The translations under genes and the position numbers were made by a program. Shown in pieces: positions 34,931-42,327 of a stretch of DNA of 53,767 nt (position 1 is its first letter; each line of letters opens with the position of its first letter). Under the pieces are notes generated by a model. That model made no database searches, was not told the origin of the DNA, and saw only the letters and a program-made list of their open reading frames with translations. This stretch comes from an uncultured Phycisphaeraceae bacterium (lineage in GTDB: Bacteria > Planctomycetota > Phycisphaerae > Phycisphaerales > UBA1924), in contig CALCCF010000093.1 of assembly GCA_937899905.1 (NCBI GenBank), positions 1-53,767 on the forward strand. The letters are read 5' to 3'.

Positions 34931-35217
34931 GCCGCACCAACCGGCTTGCTGTTGATGGTGATGATGCGGAACTGGCCCGGGTAGGTGTTGTCTTTGTACT
35001 GGCGAACGTCCGCCTCGAACGTGATGAAGTCGCCATCCTTGAGCCGGTCGAACATCTCGGCTTCGAGCTTGATGTACTGCTTGCCGCCCATGTAGACGGC
35101 GTTGCAGCCGTAGCCGAGGACTTCGCCCGTCTCGTTGTTCTTGCGCACGCGGTGGTCGGCAACGATGCCACCGCCGATGAACTTCATCCCGCCGCCGTTT
35201 GCCTTCGAGAATTCCAT
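34927..35217 (-). CDS. ssDNA-binding protein, gene V-like (element A)
   Basis: A 96-residue beta-rich protein with GEVLGYGCNAVYMGGKQYIKL and DGDFITFEADVRQY, the strand pattern of a small OB-fold ssDNA-binding protein. It is the first gene of the operon. The element C counterpart shares VAYMGGNAYVQL. Filamentous phages need such a protein to coat the new plus strand before packaging. No database match was possible here, so the call rests on size, place and pattern. Confidence 0.6.
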   Translation of the reverse strand: MEFSKANGGGMKFIGGGIVADHRVRKNNETGEVLGYGCNAVYMGGKQYIKLEAEMFDRLKDGDFITFEADVRQYKDNTYPGQFRIITINSKPVGAA

Positions 35218-35271
35218 GTGTGTTGTCCTTGCCCTTGTCGGGACTTCAGCGTGCCGCCCTGTGCGCGCACG

Positions 35272-35319
35272 AAAAACCCCCGGGATCCGGTTGGACCGCC
35301 GAGGGCGCTCGGGGGGTTT
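35272..35319 (-). terminator. Attenuator-like hairpin in front of ssb (element A)
   Basis: AAACCCCC (35274-35281) pairs with GGGGGTTT (35312-35319). Read on the minus strand the stem ends in GGGGGTTTTTC, the form of an intrinsic terminator. It lies 57 bases before the ssb start, so it would stop most leader transcripts unless read through. Confidence 0.5.
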
Positions 35320-35498
35320 GAGGTCGCGTGTACCACAATGGCCGCCACCACAGCCGTGGGGGCAACCAGTCACCGTCAGCAGATTGACACGCCGGACCTA
35401 GACGAACAACGACCGCACAAGGCTTCCTGGGCCTTTGACGCGGTTCGGTTGACTCGTGGCTAGAATCATGGTGCTGCCGATCTGCTTGGTTCAGACGG

Positions 35499-35583
35499 TG
35501 GCCGGTCCGGTCCCTGTGTCACCAGGGCCGGGCCAGCCGGGTGGGTGTTGATGGCACCCCTCCGGCATTTTTCATTATCGGGG
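35499..35583. other. Twin-hairpin intergenic region, putative phage origin/packaging site (element A)
   Basis: Two adjacent stems, 35499-35535 (TGGCC.../...GGCCA) and 35536-35566 (GCCGG-GGGTG/CACCC-CCGGC), are followed by TTTTCATTATCGGGG. Element C has the same arrangement at 46702-46785. In filamentous phages such stacked hairpins carry the replication origins and the packaging signal. The exact role of each stem is unknown. Confidence 0.6.
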
Positions 35584-35604
35584 GCTGTGTCAACCGCGTC
35601 TAGC

Positions 35605-35622
35605 CGCGTTTCTACAAACGCG
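35605..35622. other. Hairpin beside Xer site 2
   Basis: CGCGTTT-CTAC-AAACGCG is a perfect stem fourteen bases left of Xer site 2. In CTX phage the single-stranded attP folds into a hairpin; a similar role here is a guess. Confidence 0.35.
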
Positions 35623-35635
35623 TGTTAGGGTGTTT

Positions 35636-35663
35636 TGCCGTTACACTACCAGTTATGTTGAAT
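35636..35663 (+). other. dif-like Xer site 2 (A/B junction)
   Basis: Centre TACCAG (35647-35652) and XerD arm TTATGTTGAAT (35653-35663) match site 1 exactly; the XerC arm position reads TGCCGTTACAC, a poor match. A good XerD arm with a poor XerC arm is what phage-derived attP halves look like. Confidence 0.65.
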
Positions 35664-35842
35664 ACAAATTAGCTAACTCGTTGCAACAGAGTAACTTAAG
35701 GGCGCTTTTTATCGGGCCCCGTTGCGACTATTTGGAGATATTTGTGCTCTGTGGTGACGACTGGTCTTCAGAGTAGAGTAGGTCATGTCTTAAAAGCGTA
35801 GTTCCTCGGGGTGGTCCAGCCGCTTACTAACCATGCCCCTGA
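35653..35842 (+). repeat. Left-end repeat of element B (matches 37152-37341)
   Basis: About 190 bases are homologous to the left end of element C: TTATGTTGAATACAAATT, a TTATCGG block, GTAGGTCATGTCT and GGGGTGG are shared. The ATG at 35785 opens a frame that reads ATG TCT TAA, a dead copy of the AbiC-like gene start of element C. The GW.SRLLT codons can still be recognised behind the stop. Confidence 0.7.
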
Positions 35843-35944
35843 ATGACTACGGGTATTCATCATTGCTATGAGCGAGACCACCTAATTAGGGGGGTGTGTT
35901 CTGTCGATATGCTGCCACGCGTAGCGTGCGTTTGGAGGGGGGGC

Positions 35945-37129
35945 ATGACACGACACCAGCAAGCACAAGTCCACAGCCGAGCAAGGCGTAGCCCTTCGTC
36001 TTTTCCCTTTGGCGAGGAGGTCTCACCGGAATTGGTGGCTACGGCTCGACTGAGTGGACTTACGGGTGCCACTGACCCATCCATCTCAGCGATGCGGATC
36101 GACTTTGGTGGAAAGCCGGTGGTGTTGAGTGTGATTCATCCTGGTGGTAGCAATTCGGCTTCACAGAGTCTGTTGATGGATATCGGAATGGGAGGGGCGT
36201 CCGTCCTCTATCCAGGCTTTCTCCACACGGGCACGGATTGCGCCTTGTGGATTGAGGCCCCCACCGGTGAAGAAGAGATGGTGCGGGCAAGCGTCGCGTC
36301 GTGCTACGTGCTTGCCAAGGGCATCCACATTGTGAATCTCAGATGGGCCGAGGCTGTGGATCTGCGTGCCCTGGTGCCTTCCACACACTGGTCTGCATTG
36401 GAGCCTCCGAGTGTTGGCAGGCAGGAACCCGCACTGTCCGGAAAGCTGCTCACGATCGGAGTCCCAGAGCTCGAAGTTGAGTTGATTCGGATGCTCACGG
36501 GCACGTTGAACATCGAGATAACTGAGGCTCCCTTCGCCGGCGCTGCACTGGATTCCCTACACGAGCACGCGTTTGACATTCTTGTGCTCAATGGAGACTG
36601 TCCCGAAACGGACTACGCTGGATTTGTACCGCGGTTGCGCGCGGAGGGTTTTGTGGAGCCCATCTTCGTGCTTGTGGATCGACGCCACATGCCCGCAGCA
36701 TCCAGCGATCCCACTGTTCGACACGTTGCCCGTCCGATTAACGCGGATGACTTCACGGCGACGATTCAGGAGGCGTTGCGACGCCTCGAAAGCAACGCAG
36801 GCGGGAGCAAGCCGATCGTGTCAGAGCGCGCCGACGAGCCGCAGGCTGAAGCCGGAATCAGCACGTTCGTGAAGCAAGCGCGTGGACTTCGCGATCGCCT
36901 CCGATCCACCATCAACTCTGACAATGCTGATCAGGCCAGGGAGTGTCTCGAGTTGCTTCACAACACCGCGCCCGGATTTGGATTCCCCATCGTTTGCGAG
37001 GTGGCTCATGCGGCGCTCACGGCACTCAACGCTTCCGGATCTGCGGAGGAGTCCGGCCCGGCCATTAAGCAGCTCATTCGGGTCCTAGACCGAATCCAAG
37101 ACCCAGCCGCTGGGGCGGAGGCGGCCTGA
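35945..37129 (+). CDS. PilZ - pseudo-receiver - HPt-like regulator (element B cargo)
   Basis: A 394-residue three-part protein. Part 1 (about residues 35-150) resembles a PilZ domain, with SLLMDIGMGGASVLYPG matching the D/NxSxxG strand of c-di-GMP binders, though the RxxxR arm is not evident. Part 2 (about 160-290) is receiver-like but lacks the acidic pocket: LLTIGVPE has no DD, Asn replaces the phospho-Asp in VLNGDCPETD, and RP replaces KP. Part 3 (about 310-385) is an HPt-like four-helix bundle with ECLELLHNTAPGFGFP, which keeps a histidine at the phospho site. GGAGG precedes the ATG. It probably lets the element act on host second-messenger or His-Asp signalling. Confidence 0.6.
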   Translation: MTRHQQAQVHSRARRSPSSFPFGEEVSPELVATARLSGLTGATDPSISAMRIDFGGKPVVLSVIHPGGSNSASQSLLMDIGMGGASVLYPGFLHTGTDCALWIEAPTGEEEMVRASVASCYVLAKGIHIVNLRWAEAVDLRALVPSTHWSALEPPSVGRQEPALSGKLLTIGVPELEVELIRMLTGTLNIEITEAPFAGAALDSLHEHAFDILVLNGDCPETDYAGFVPRLRAEGFVEPIFVLVDRRHMPAASSDPTVRHVARPINADDFTATIQEALRRLESNAGGSKPIVSERADEPQAEAGISTFVKQARGLRDRLRSTINSDNADQARECLELLHNTAPGFGFPIVCEVAHAALTALNASGSAEESGPAIKQLIRVLDRIQDPAAGAEAA

Positions 37130-37130
37130 G

Positions 37131-37151
37131 CTCGCCGGTGGCGCGGGCGAG
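37131..37151 (+). terminator. Hairpin behind the PilZ gene, overlapping Xer site 3
   Basis: CTCGCC (37131-37136) pairs with GGCGAG (37146-37151). It starts one base after the regulator stop and its right arm is the centre of Xer site 3, directly in front of the XerD arm. Confidence 0.4.
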
Positions 37152-37162
37152 TTATGTTGAAT
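37135..37162 (+). other. dif-like Xer site 3 (B/C junction)
   Basis: XerD arm TTATGTTGAAT (37152-37162) is intact and followed by ACAAATT as at site 2. The centre (GGCGAG) and XerC side (CCGGTGGCGCG) do not match the other sites, so this site may work only as a single-arm or folded site, or be worn out. Confidence 0.5.
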
Positions 37163-37283
37163 ACAAATTGGCTAAAACGCTGTGGCTCAATGACTTAGGG
37201 GCCATTCTTATCGGTCTCTTCTTTGACTTTTACTTGCGAGCTTCCGTTCTCAGCCGTACGGAGCTGTCTGAGTACAGTAGGTC

Positions 37284-38288
37284 ATGTCTGAAGAACGTGG
37301 TCCCGCGGGGTGGCAGAGTCGCCTTTTAACCACGCTCCTGTCAGCCAGGGGAGCGGCGCGTCTATTTGCATGCATCTTCATAGCCTGGGCATCGAGTGGC
37401 ATCGTGGTGCTTTCACTCGGCCTTTGGCTCGGATCCAGCTCTCCACACGGGCTCATCAACCCTGGGGTGCTCGGCGACATGTTCGGCGCGGTAAACGCTC
37501 TGTTTGCGGGCCTGGCTTTTGGTGGCGTCGTAGTAGCACTCCTGTTGCAAGTGCAAGACCGACGCGACGCCCGAGAAGCTAGCCGACAAGACCTTAAGGC
37601 ACAACGAGAGATATCTGAAGCGCAGCGCGCCGTGGCTCGCGCGGGAGCGGCCTTCGGCACGTGGCAAGACATGGCATCGTCAGACTGCACGAAGGCGATC
37701 TCCGATGTGACAGAGCTTCACCGACTCATATCCTCCGTTCCGAGCCATCAACTGGCCGCGTTTGAAGGCTCGTTGATCCAATTCTTCGAGAGCGCCGACC
37801 GTGTTATGCGCAGTGGCGTTGATCTCGTAGGACTGTCGCGTGCAGCTCTCATAATGCCTAAAGACGCGATCACCAACGCGTTGTCGAGAGATGAGATATT
37901 TTTCCAACTCAACGTATGCTCCCACGCCATAATGCAAGTGCGAGCCAGCATAACAGCTGGAGTGTACAGCTACAACGACCTCGCCGAGTACGTAAGCCCT
38001 AACGTGTGCCTTCTGCTCGCGCACCACTTCCGTTGCCTTCACGAAGACGTAAAGGCCCGCGTGCTGCGTTCAATGGCGAAGCGTTTGCAGGGCCTGGAAC
38101 TAGACGCACACGAAGGAACATCGAAGGATCTGCACGATCTGAGCAGAGATCTACAAAGGCGCGAGTCATTCTACAGCGATCTGAGGCGCACGAATCCTGA
38201 TGCGTGGAAGAAAGAGGTAAACGAGATTGTGACATGGAATGCTTGGGGCGATGAGTGTGCCACGCGCAAAGCTCTTGACGGGCTATGA
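37284..38288 (+). CDS. AbiC-like membrane protein (element C cargo)
   Basis: A 334-residue protein with two N-terminal membrane segments (IFIAWASSGIVVLSLGLWLG and LFAGLAFGGVVVALLLQV), the second running into a coiled coil (DRRDAREASRQDLKAQREI). The segment MFGAVNALFAGLAFGGVVVA followed by LLLQVQ is the hallmark of the putative phage abortive infection family (putAbiC), whose soluble domain triggers defence. The remaining 200 residues are helical. Here it would be a phage-borne defence or superinfection-exclusion gene; the function is inferred. Strong use of A/T codons sets it apart from the phage core. Confidence 0.5.
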   Translation: MSEERGPAGWQSRLLTTLLSARGAARLFACIFIAWASSGIVVLSLGLWLGSSSPHGLINPGVLGDMFGAVNALFAGLAFGGVVVALLLQVQDRRDAREASRQDLKAQREISEAQRAVARAGAAFGTWQDMASSDCTKAISDVTELHRLISSVPSHQLAAFEGSLIQFFESADRVMRSGVDLVGLSRAALIMPKDAITNALSRDEIFFQLNVCSHAIMQVRASITAGVYSYNDLAEYVSPNVCLLLAHHFRCLHEDVKARVLRSMAKRLQGLELDAHEGTSKDLHDLSRDLQRRESFYSDLRRTNPDAWKKEVNEIVTWNAWGDECATRKALDGL

Positions 38289-38335
38289 GCAACAGATTCT
38301 GAATGAGCCACAGCGAGCGGCGTACAGGCATATTT

Positions 38336-38824
38336 CTACCTGTGCTCCCACCACTCGTTCTGGCGAAGCCTCTTGATCACCGCTTCCAGTATGTTACCCG
38401 CATCAAACTCGATTACCTGGGGCTCCGCTCCCGGCTTCATGGACTTTCTCAGGTTGGCTTCAAGCCGTTTGTACTCATCTGAACCCGCATCAATAAGGGC
38501 CAGTCTGTGTGAGATCTGGAGTCGTTGCTCCATGCACTCAGCAATCTCACGCAAATAGTCCAAGGACTTGTCGAGTAGATGGTCGACTCGCTCGAGGCTT
38601 GGTGCCTCTCCAGGAAGCTCCGATTGCGCCTCTTTATGCATCGTCTCTCGGTGGGCCTGCAGAGTTGTTTCGCGAGCGCATAGGACAACATACTCTGAGT
38701 AAAGCCGGTACAGCTCTTCAGTTGCAGACTTGCTTGTCTGAAGCTTGTGCGTCAGTACGGCACCGACAACGGCTCCGAAAGTTGCCGCCGCGACGCCACC
38801 AACGAAAGCCGCTAACTCACTCAC
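38336..38824 (-). CDS. Small membrane-anchored coiled-coil protein (element C cargo)
   Basis: A 162-residue protein with one N-terminal membrane helix (FVGGVAAATFGAVVGAVLTH) and a long helical, charged body (DHLLDKSLDYLREIAECMEQ) ending at WWEHR. I do not recognise a family. It starts at GTG 38824 with GGAG five bases upstream and converges on the AbiC-like gene, 47 bases apart at their stops. Both are membrane helical proteins, so they may form a two-part system; they are on opposite strands and cannot share an mRNA. Confidence 0.5.
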   Translation of the reverse strand: MSELAAFVGGVAAATFGAVVGAVLTHKLQTSKSATEELYRLYSEYVVLCARETTLQAHRETMHKEAQSELPGEAPSLERVDHLLDKSLDYLREIAECMEQRLQISHRLALIDAGSDEYKRLEANLRKSMKPGAEPQVIEFDAGNILEAVIKRLRQNEWWEHR

Positions 38825-39000
38825 CGCAACTCCTTAAAACGAAGAGAATGGAAGTGGCCTCATCCCCGGCGGGGCAAATTATATGGGTGAAGGCGAGGTA
38901 GGACGGGTAGGCGGGGTAGGGCCCCCTTCATGCCGGGCATGCGGCCGGACTGGGAAGAGGGCGGCGGAGCCGCCGGTAGGCCGGCGAGCGGCCGGCAAGA

Positions 39001-39018
39001 GCGGGCCTGAGAGCCCGC
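39001..39018 (-). terminator. Hairpin after the phage operon of element C
   Basis: GCGGGC-CTGAGA-GCCCGC, 15 bases behind the stop of the last phage gene (39033). There is no T-run; other GC-rich stems follow at 38970-39000. Probably the end of the minus-strand operon. Confidence 0.4.
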
Positions 39019-39032
39019 CGGAGCTTCGCGAC

Positions 39033-39368
39033 TCACGCATCCGGTTCGCGGCGCGGAAAGCCGAGGAACCCGAGCAGTTTGTCCCTCTCGATGGGCCCCA
39101 CCGGCGTGCTGCCTTCCATCTTGGCGCGTTCGACGCCGGCGAGCAGCGCCCACATCGATCGAGCCGCAACCGCGCTTCGTTCCTCGTCCTCTATGACGGT
39201 CGCGTACTCGGAGGCCGTCGGCAACGTACGGTAGTATCGCGCCCGGTCGAGGTGATGCATCTCGGCGGCCATGCACATCGATCGGATGGCATCGAGGTCA
39301 TCGCGGTCGAGCTCGAAGCTATACGTCTCGATCCTCCCGACACGGCGACCGGTCATAGCGCTGCGCAC
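39033..39368 (-). CDS. Conserved terminal protein of the phage operon (element C)
   Basis: A 111-residue homologue of the element A protein at 28638-28928: YSFELDRDDLDAIRS, SMWALLAGVERAK and IERDKLLGFLGF are shared. GTG 39368 or ATG 39356 are both possible starts. It overlaps the end of the small membrane protein gene before it. No known domain. Confidence 0.65.
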   Translation of the reverse strand: MRSAMTGRRVGRIETYSFELDRDDLDAIRSMCMAAEMHHLDRARYYRTLPTASEYATVIEDEERSAVAARSMWALLAGVERAKMEGSTPVGPIERDKLLGFLGFPRREPDA

Positions 39369-39489
39369 TCAACCACAGGTACATGCCCGCGACCGCAAGC
39401 ACAGCTATCCCCAAATCTGGGGGGTTGCTGTGTCCGAACGAGTACGCCACCGAGACACACACCCAAAACGCAGAATGGAACCACGTCAA
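39319..39489 (-). CDS. Small two-helix membrane protein (element C)
   Basis: A 56-residue protein with two hydrophobic segments (FHSAFWVCVSVAYSFG and DLGIAVLAVAGMYLWLSA). The TTG start overlaps the secretin TGA (TTGA), a form of coupled start. No counterpart stands at this place in element A, where a single-pass protein lies after the terminal gene instead. Confidence 0.5.
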   Translation of the reverse strand: MTWFHSAFWVCVSVAYSFGHSNPPDLGIAVLAVAGMYLWLSAQRYDRSPCREDRDV

Positions 39490-40718
39490 GGCGCGGCCTC
39501 AAGGGCGTTCGTAAGACGGACCAGCATGATGATGGTTGATAGCTCATCAGACGAGGAGTCGGCAGCCAGAAGAAGGTTCGAGGGATTGATGCCGGTGCGA
39601 CTGGAGCGCTGGACGGCCCGATCGAAACCGGACACGACGAGCCACTCGCCGGGACGGACGAGCGCTACAAGCTCGACAGAACGCTCTAGCAATATCGGCG
39701 CCTCATCCTGGACGAATCCAGAAACTTCAGACACCGTTGGCGCGAGGTTTAGGCGCACGCGATCGCCCGCAGGTGTCGCCGTTGCGGTGAGCGTAAAGCC
39801 GGTCTCGACGTTCTCGAAACCAACAACCGACACCGTACCTTCGGGTGTTGTAATGCGTCGGGGGACGGGTATCTGGTCGCCTTGCCTCATGGTGGCCGCT
39901 TGGCCGTCAAGCAAGTAGAGCGTTCCTCGATTAGAGAGGTTCGCGAGACGGGTTTCTGCGCTCAGCCTTCCGATGACTTCGGCAAGAGCCGATGCACGCG
40001 CACCCAGCACGGGGCCTTGAGTGGCGTCGATACCGGAACCGGCTTCTACACGACCGCTAAGGGTTAGGCCGAGCGACCAATCCAGACCGAGTTGCCGGGC
40101 GGCGGACGCTTGAAGCTCCACCAGAAGGACGTCCAGCAGCCACGCACCGGGATCGGCGTTCAACTCCCCCACCAATGCGACGGCGGCGGCCGCCTCGTCA
40201 CCAGCCACAACGAGATGACCGCCGGCGACCCCAACCGAAACCTCTGGAAACGCCACACCAACAGCACCCGCGACCGCGTCGCTATCGAGGTACTGCGAGC
40301 GCACCACGAACGAAGCGGACGCCGGCTCGAACACGTACGCGTCATCGCCGAGCACAAGCCGATACCCCGCTTGTTCGGCGAGGATGGCGAGACCGTCCGA
40401 AAGCGAGCCCACATGCCATAGCTCGACCTCGGAATCATCGTCGAGTGGAGCAATTGGCGCTGCGTAGTCGGTCCGCAGGTCCTGAAGCAGGACATCAAGA
40501 GGAATTCCAGAAGAACGTACCACGATGTCAGGATCCGGGAGCAACGGCTTCGGTGAGCGATCCACCGTTGGTATCGGCAACGAACTTTCTGCGCGCTTCA
40601 TCGCGGAGTTGAGCCAAGAGGCGATCGGCGGGTCCGAGGCTTTCGGGGTCTCGACCAGGGACGAGCAACCAGGCATCGCGAGAAGTAGCGTCACGAGGAA
40701 GAACGACGGCATACGCAT
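39486..40718 (-). CDS. Secretin-like outer membrane channel, pIV homologue (element C)
   Basis: The 410-residue protein has a lipoprotein signal (FFLVTLLLAMPGC, Cys 18) and the same secretin core as the element A copy: LDVLLVELQASAARQLGLDW, GDQIPVPR, FTLTATATPAGDRVRLNLAP and PGEWLVVSGFDR. The signal and N-terminal domain diverge strongly from element A. I chose the ATG at 40718 (another lies at 40712). The first 191 bases overlap the Zot gene in another frame. Confidence 0.8.
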   Translation of the reverse strand: MRMPSFFLVTLLLAMPGCSSLVETPKASDPPIASWLNSAMKRAESSLPIPTVDRSPKPLLPDPDIVVRSSGIPLDVLLQDLRTDYAAPIAPLDDDSEVELWHVGSLSDGLAILAEQAGYRLVLGDDAYVFEPASASFVVRSQYLDSDAVAGAVGVAFPEVSVGVAGGHLVVAGDEAAAAVALVGELNADPGAWLLDVLLVELQASAARQLGLDWSLGLTLSGRVEAGSGIDATQGPVLGARASALAEVIGRLSAETRLANLSNRGTLYLLDGQAATMRQGDQIPVPRRITTPEGTVSVVGFENVETGFTLTATATPAGDRVRLNLAPTVSEVSGFVQDEAPILLERSVELVALVRPGEWLVVSGFDRAVQRSSRTGINPSNLLLAADSSSDELSTIIMLVRLTNALEAAP

Positions 40719-41994
40719 CGTCGCGAGAGATCGCGAACAATAACCACGAACCGATGGAAGACGAGAGTTGGACCCGCTTGCCGTCAAGCCGGGCCCAGGT
40801 GTCGCCGAGGTTCGTGAGGACCGGCGGTGAGTCGAGTGCATCTGTAGATCCCCCTTCGTTGCCCGGCTCTTCGGGCGTTGACACTGGGACGTTTGACGAG
40901 TCGCGGCCGATAGCGACGCCGGATATCAAGGCCACGAACACAAGCCCTGCCGTAAACACGACTCGCGCAGCTGCCCTCACTGGACGACGTTTGAGCCGGC
41001 GTGGCTCGGGCTTCGTGTTCTCCGGCAGATCGACGCCGGCTTCGTGGCGGATCTTCTCGCTCAGCTTGCGTTGCTGTCGCTCCGAGGTTCCCGCGTGCAC
41101 GTTGGAGTTGTACAGCTTCCAGATATGGCGGCGCAGACGGAACCACGTGATACGCGTGCGATCTGGCCTGCCCATAACCCCGCCGGTATCCGCCGCGTTT
41201 TTGTACGACTCGGGCGAGTAGTAGCAATAGCGGGCGAAGTTGCCGCCGAGGCCAAGCCAGTTGAGCGTGATGGGACCGATGATGGGCAGCGACCCGAAGT
41301 TGTCGACGCGTATGTACGTCTTGGCCATTCGACGGAACTCGATGGCCACGTTCATCGGGTTCTGAGTGATGCAGATGATCCGGTGGTAGAAGTGCCGATG
41401 CATCGACGTATAGCCGAGCAGCGATGTGTTTCGCTGTGCCCCGGTCTGGGGCGCCCACTTGTGCGCCTCGTCGAGGATGATCTCTGCGCCCGTGGGGATC
41501 CAATTCGCTCCCTTTCCGCGCGAGATTGGCTTATCCCCAGTCTTGTCCTCGTACCACTTGAGGAAGTCGGCATCCGAGCGGTGCTTCACACCGAGCGCGT
41601 CGAGTTCGGCCGACCACTGCTCTCGGGTATCCGACACACGCTGCGCACGCTCGAGGAACGCGTCCCAATGCTCCCGACTAAGAGGCACGTACAAGTTGGC
41701 GTACGCATCCTCGCCAGCTTTGCGAGTGAGGTACTTGCGCAGCACGCGGTCCTTGATCGGCAGGTTGGTGTACACCTGTCGCTTGTCTTCGAGGATGACC
41801 CGCACCAACTCCTCGACGGCGGCGAAGCTCTTCCCGGAGCCCGGCAGCCCCTCGATGAACACGATGCCCGTTTCGATCGGCTTGTGCAAAGGACGACGGC
41901 GAAGGGCCATGGCCGCGACGACGAACACGACAAGGACCATCGCGAGGAAGACCAAGAAGATGCCGAAGATGATGTCTGGAACTGCTTGCAGCAC
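40528..41994 (-). CDS. Zot-domain assembly ATPase, pI homologue (element C)
   Basis: A 488-residue Zot protein. Unlike the element A copy it has an extra N-terminal membrane helix (residues about 7-30) before Walker A GLPGSGKS (49-56); Walker B is in AEIILDEAHKW. A second membrane helix (VVFTAGLVFVALISGVAIG) precedes the periplasmic tail. The start is GTG 41994, three bases behind the pVI-like stop. It should form the inner-membrane motor with the secretin encoded next. Confidence 0.85.
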   Translation of the reverse strand: MLQAVPDIIFGIFLVFLAMVLVVFVVAAMALRRRPLHKPIETGIVFIEGLPGSGKSFAAVEELVRVILEDKRQVYTNLPIKDRVLRKYLTRKAGEDAYANLYVPLSREHWDAFLERAQRVSDTREQWSAELDALGVKHRSDADFLKWYEDKTGDKPISRGKGANWIPTGAEIILDEAHKWAPQTGAQRNTSLLGYTSMHRHFYHRIICITQNPMNVAIEFRRMAKTYIRVDNFGSLPIIGPITLNWLGLGGNFARYCYYSPESYKNAADTGGVMGRPDRTRITWFRLRRHIWKLYNSNVHAGTSERQQRKLSEKIRHEAGVDLPENTKPEPRRLKRRPVRAAARVVFTAGLVFVALISGVAIGRDSSNVPVSTPEEPGNEGGSTDALDSPPVLTNLGDTWARLDGKRVQLSSSIGSWLLFAISRDDAYAVVLPRDATSRDAWLLVPGRDPESLGPADRLLAQLRDEARRKFVADTNGGSLTEAVAPGS

Positions 41995-41997
41995 AGG

Positions 41998-42327
41998 TCA
42001 CCCCTCGATCGTCGGGATCCACCCGATGATGTACCTCGTGATCCGAATGAAGACAGCCGCCGTGATGCCGACCGCCCATATGGCGTAGAGCTCGCGTATG
42101 GGGACCATGTACGCGACGATGTCGTAGTACTGGCTCGACCAGACGGTGTTAAGGCGGTTCTCTATGTCAAGGTCGCCCATGACGTCGGGGAAGAGGTCCA
42201 CGAAGAAGTCGATGACCCCGTAGACCATGACGAGGGTCTGTTCGATGACCCAGTCTACGAAGACGGACAGACTCTCCCAGAACTCGACCTGGAAGCTCAT
42301 GAAGACGCTGCGGAACCAGCTAAACAT
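41998..42327 (-). CDS. pVI-like minor coat protein (element C)
   Basis: A 109-residue homologue of the element A protein at 31354, same length, same beginning (WFRSVF) and same ending (GWIPTIEG). The middle is divergent. Its ATG overlaps the stop of the pIII-like gene by one base (TGATG). Confidence 0.7.
   Translation of the reverse strand: MFSWFRSVFMSFQVEFWESLSVFVDWVIEQTLVMVYGVIDFFVDLFPDVMGDLDIENRLNTVWSSQYYDIVAYMVPIRELYAIWAVGITAAVFIRITRYIIGWIPTIEG

Larger units (their letters stand above)
28220..35652 (-). mobile_element. Element A: inovirus-like prophage integrated at a dif-like site
   Basis: A 7.4-kb filamentous-phage genome lies between Xer sites 1 and 2, which share 19 identical bases (TACCAGTTATGTTGAATAC). 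Gene order on the minus strand is ssb-like, small protein, Rep, pVII-like, coat, small membrane protein, pIII-like, pVI-like, Zot/pI, secretin/pIV, terminal protein and a last small membrane protein. Every core function of an inovirus is present except an integrase or transposase, as expected for Xer-dependent phages such as CTX. All genes look intact. Confidence 0.85.
35653..37151 (+). mobile_element. Element B: 1.5-kb Xer-bounded cargo element
   Basis: It lies between Xer sites 2 and 3 and holds one intact gene and no phage function. Its first 180 bases match the left end of element C, including an ATG exactly 132 bases from the XerD arm. It looks like a deletion derivative or satellite that depends on a helper phage and host XerCD, comparable in principle to RS1/TLC satellites of CTX phage. 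It could instead be cargo of element A if excision uses sites 1 and 3. Confidence 0.6.

Noticed and set aside
34927-35373. Longer ssb frame starting at 35373
   Set aside because: The extra part crosses the terminator-like stem at 35272-35319; the ATG at 35217 fits homologue size.
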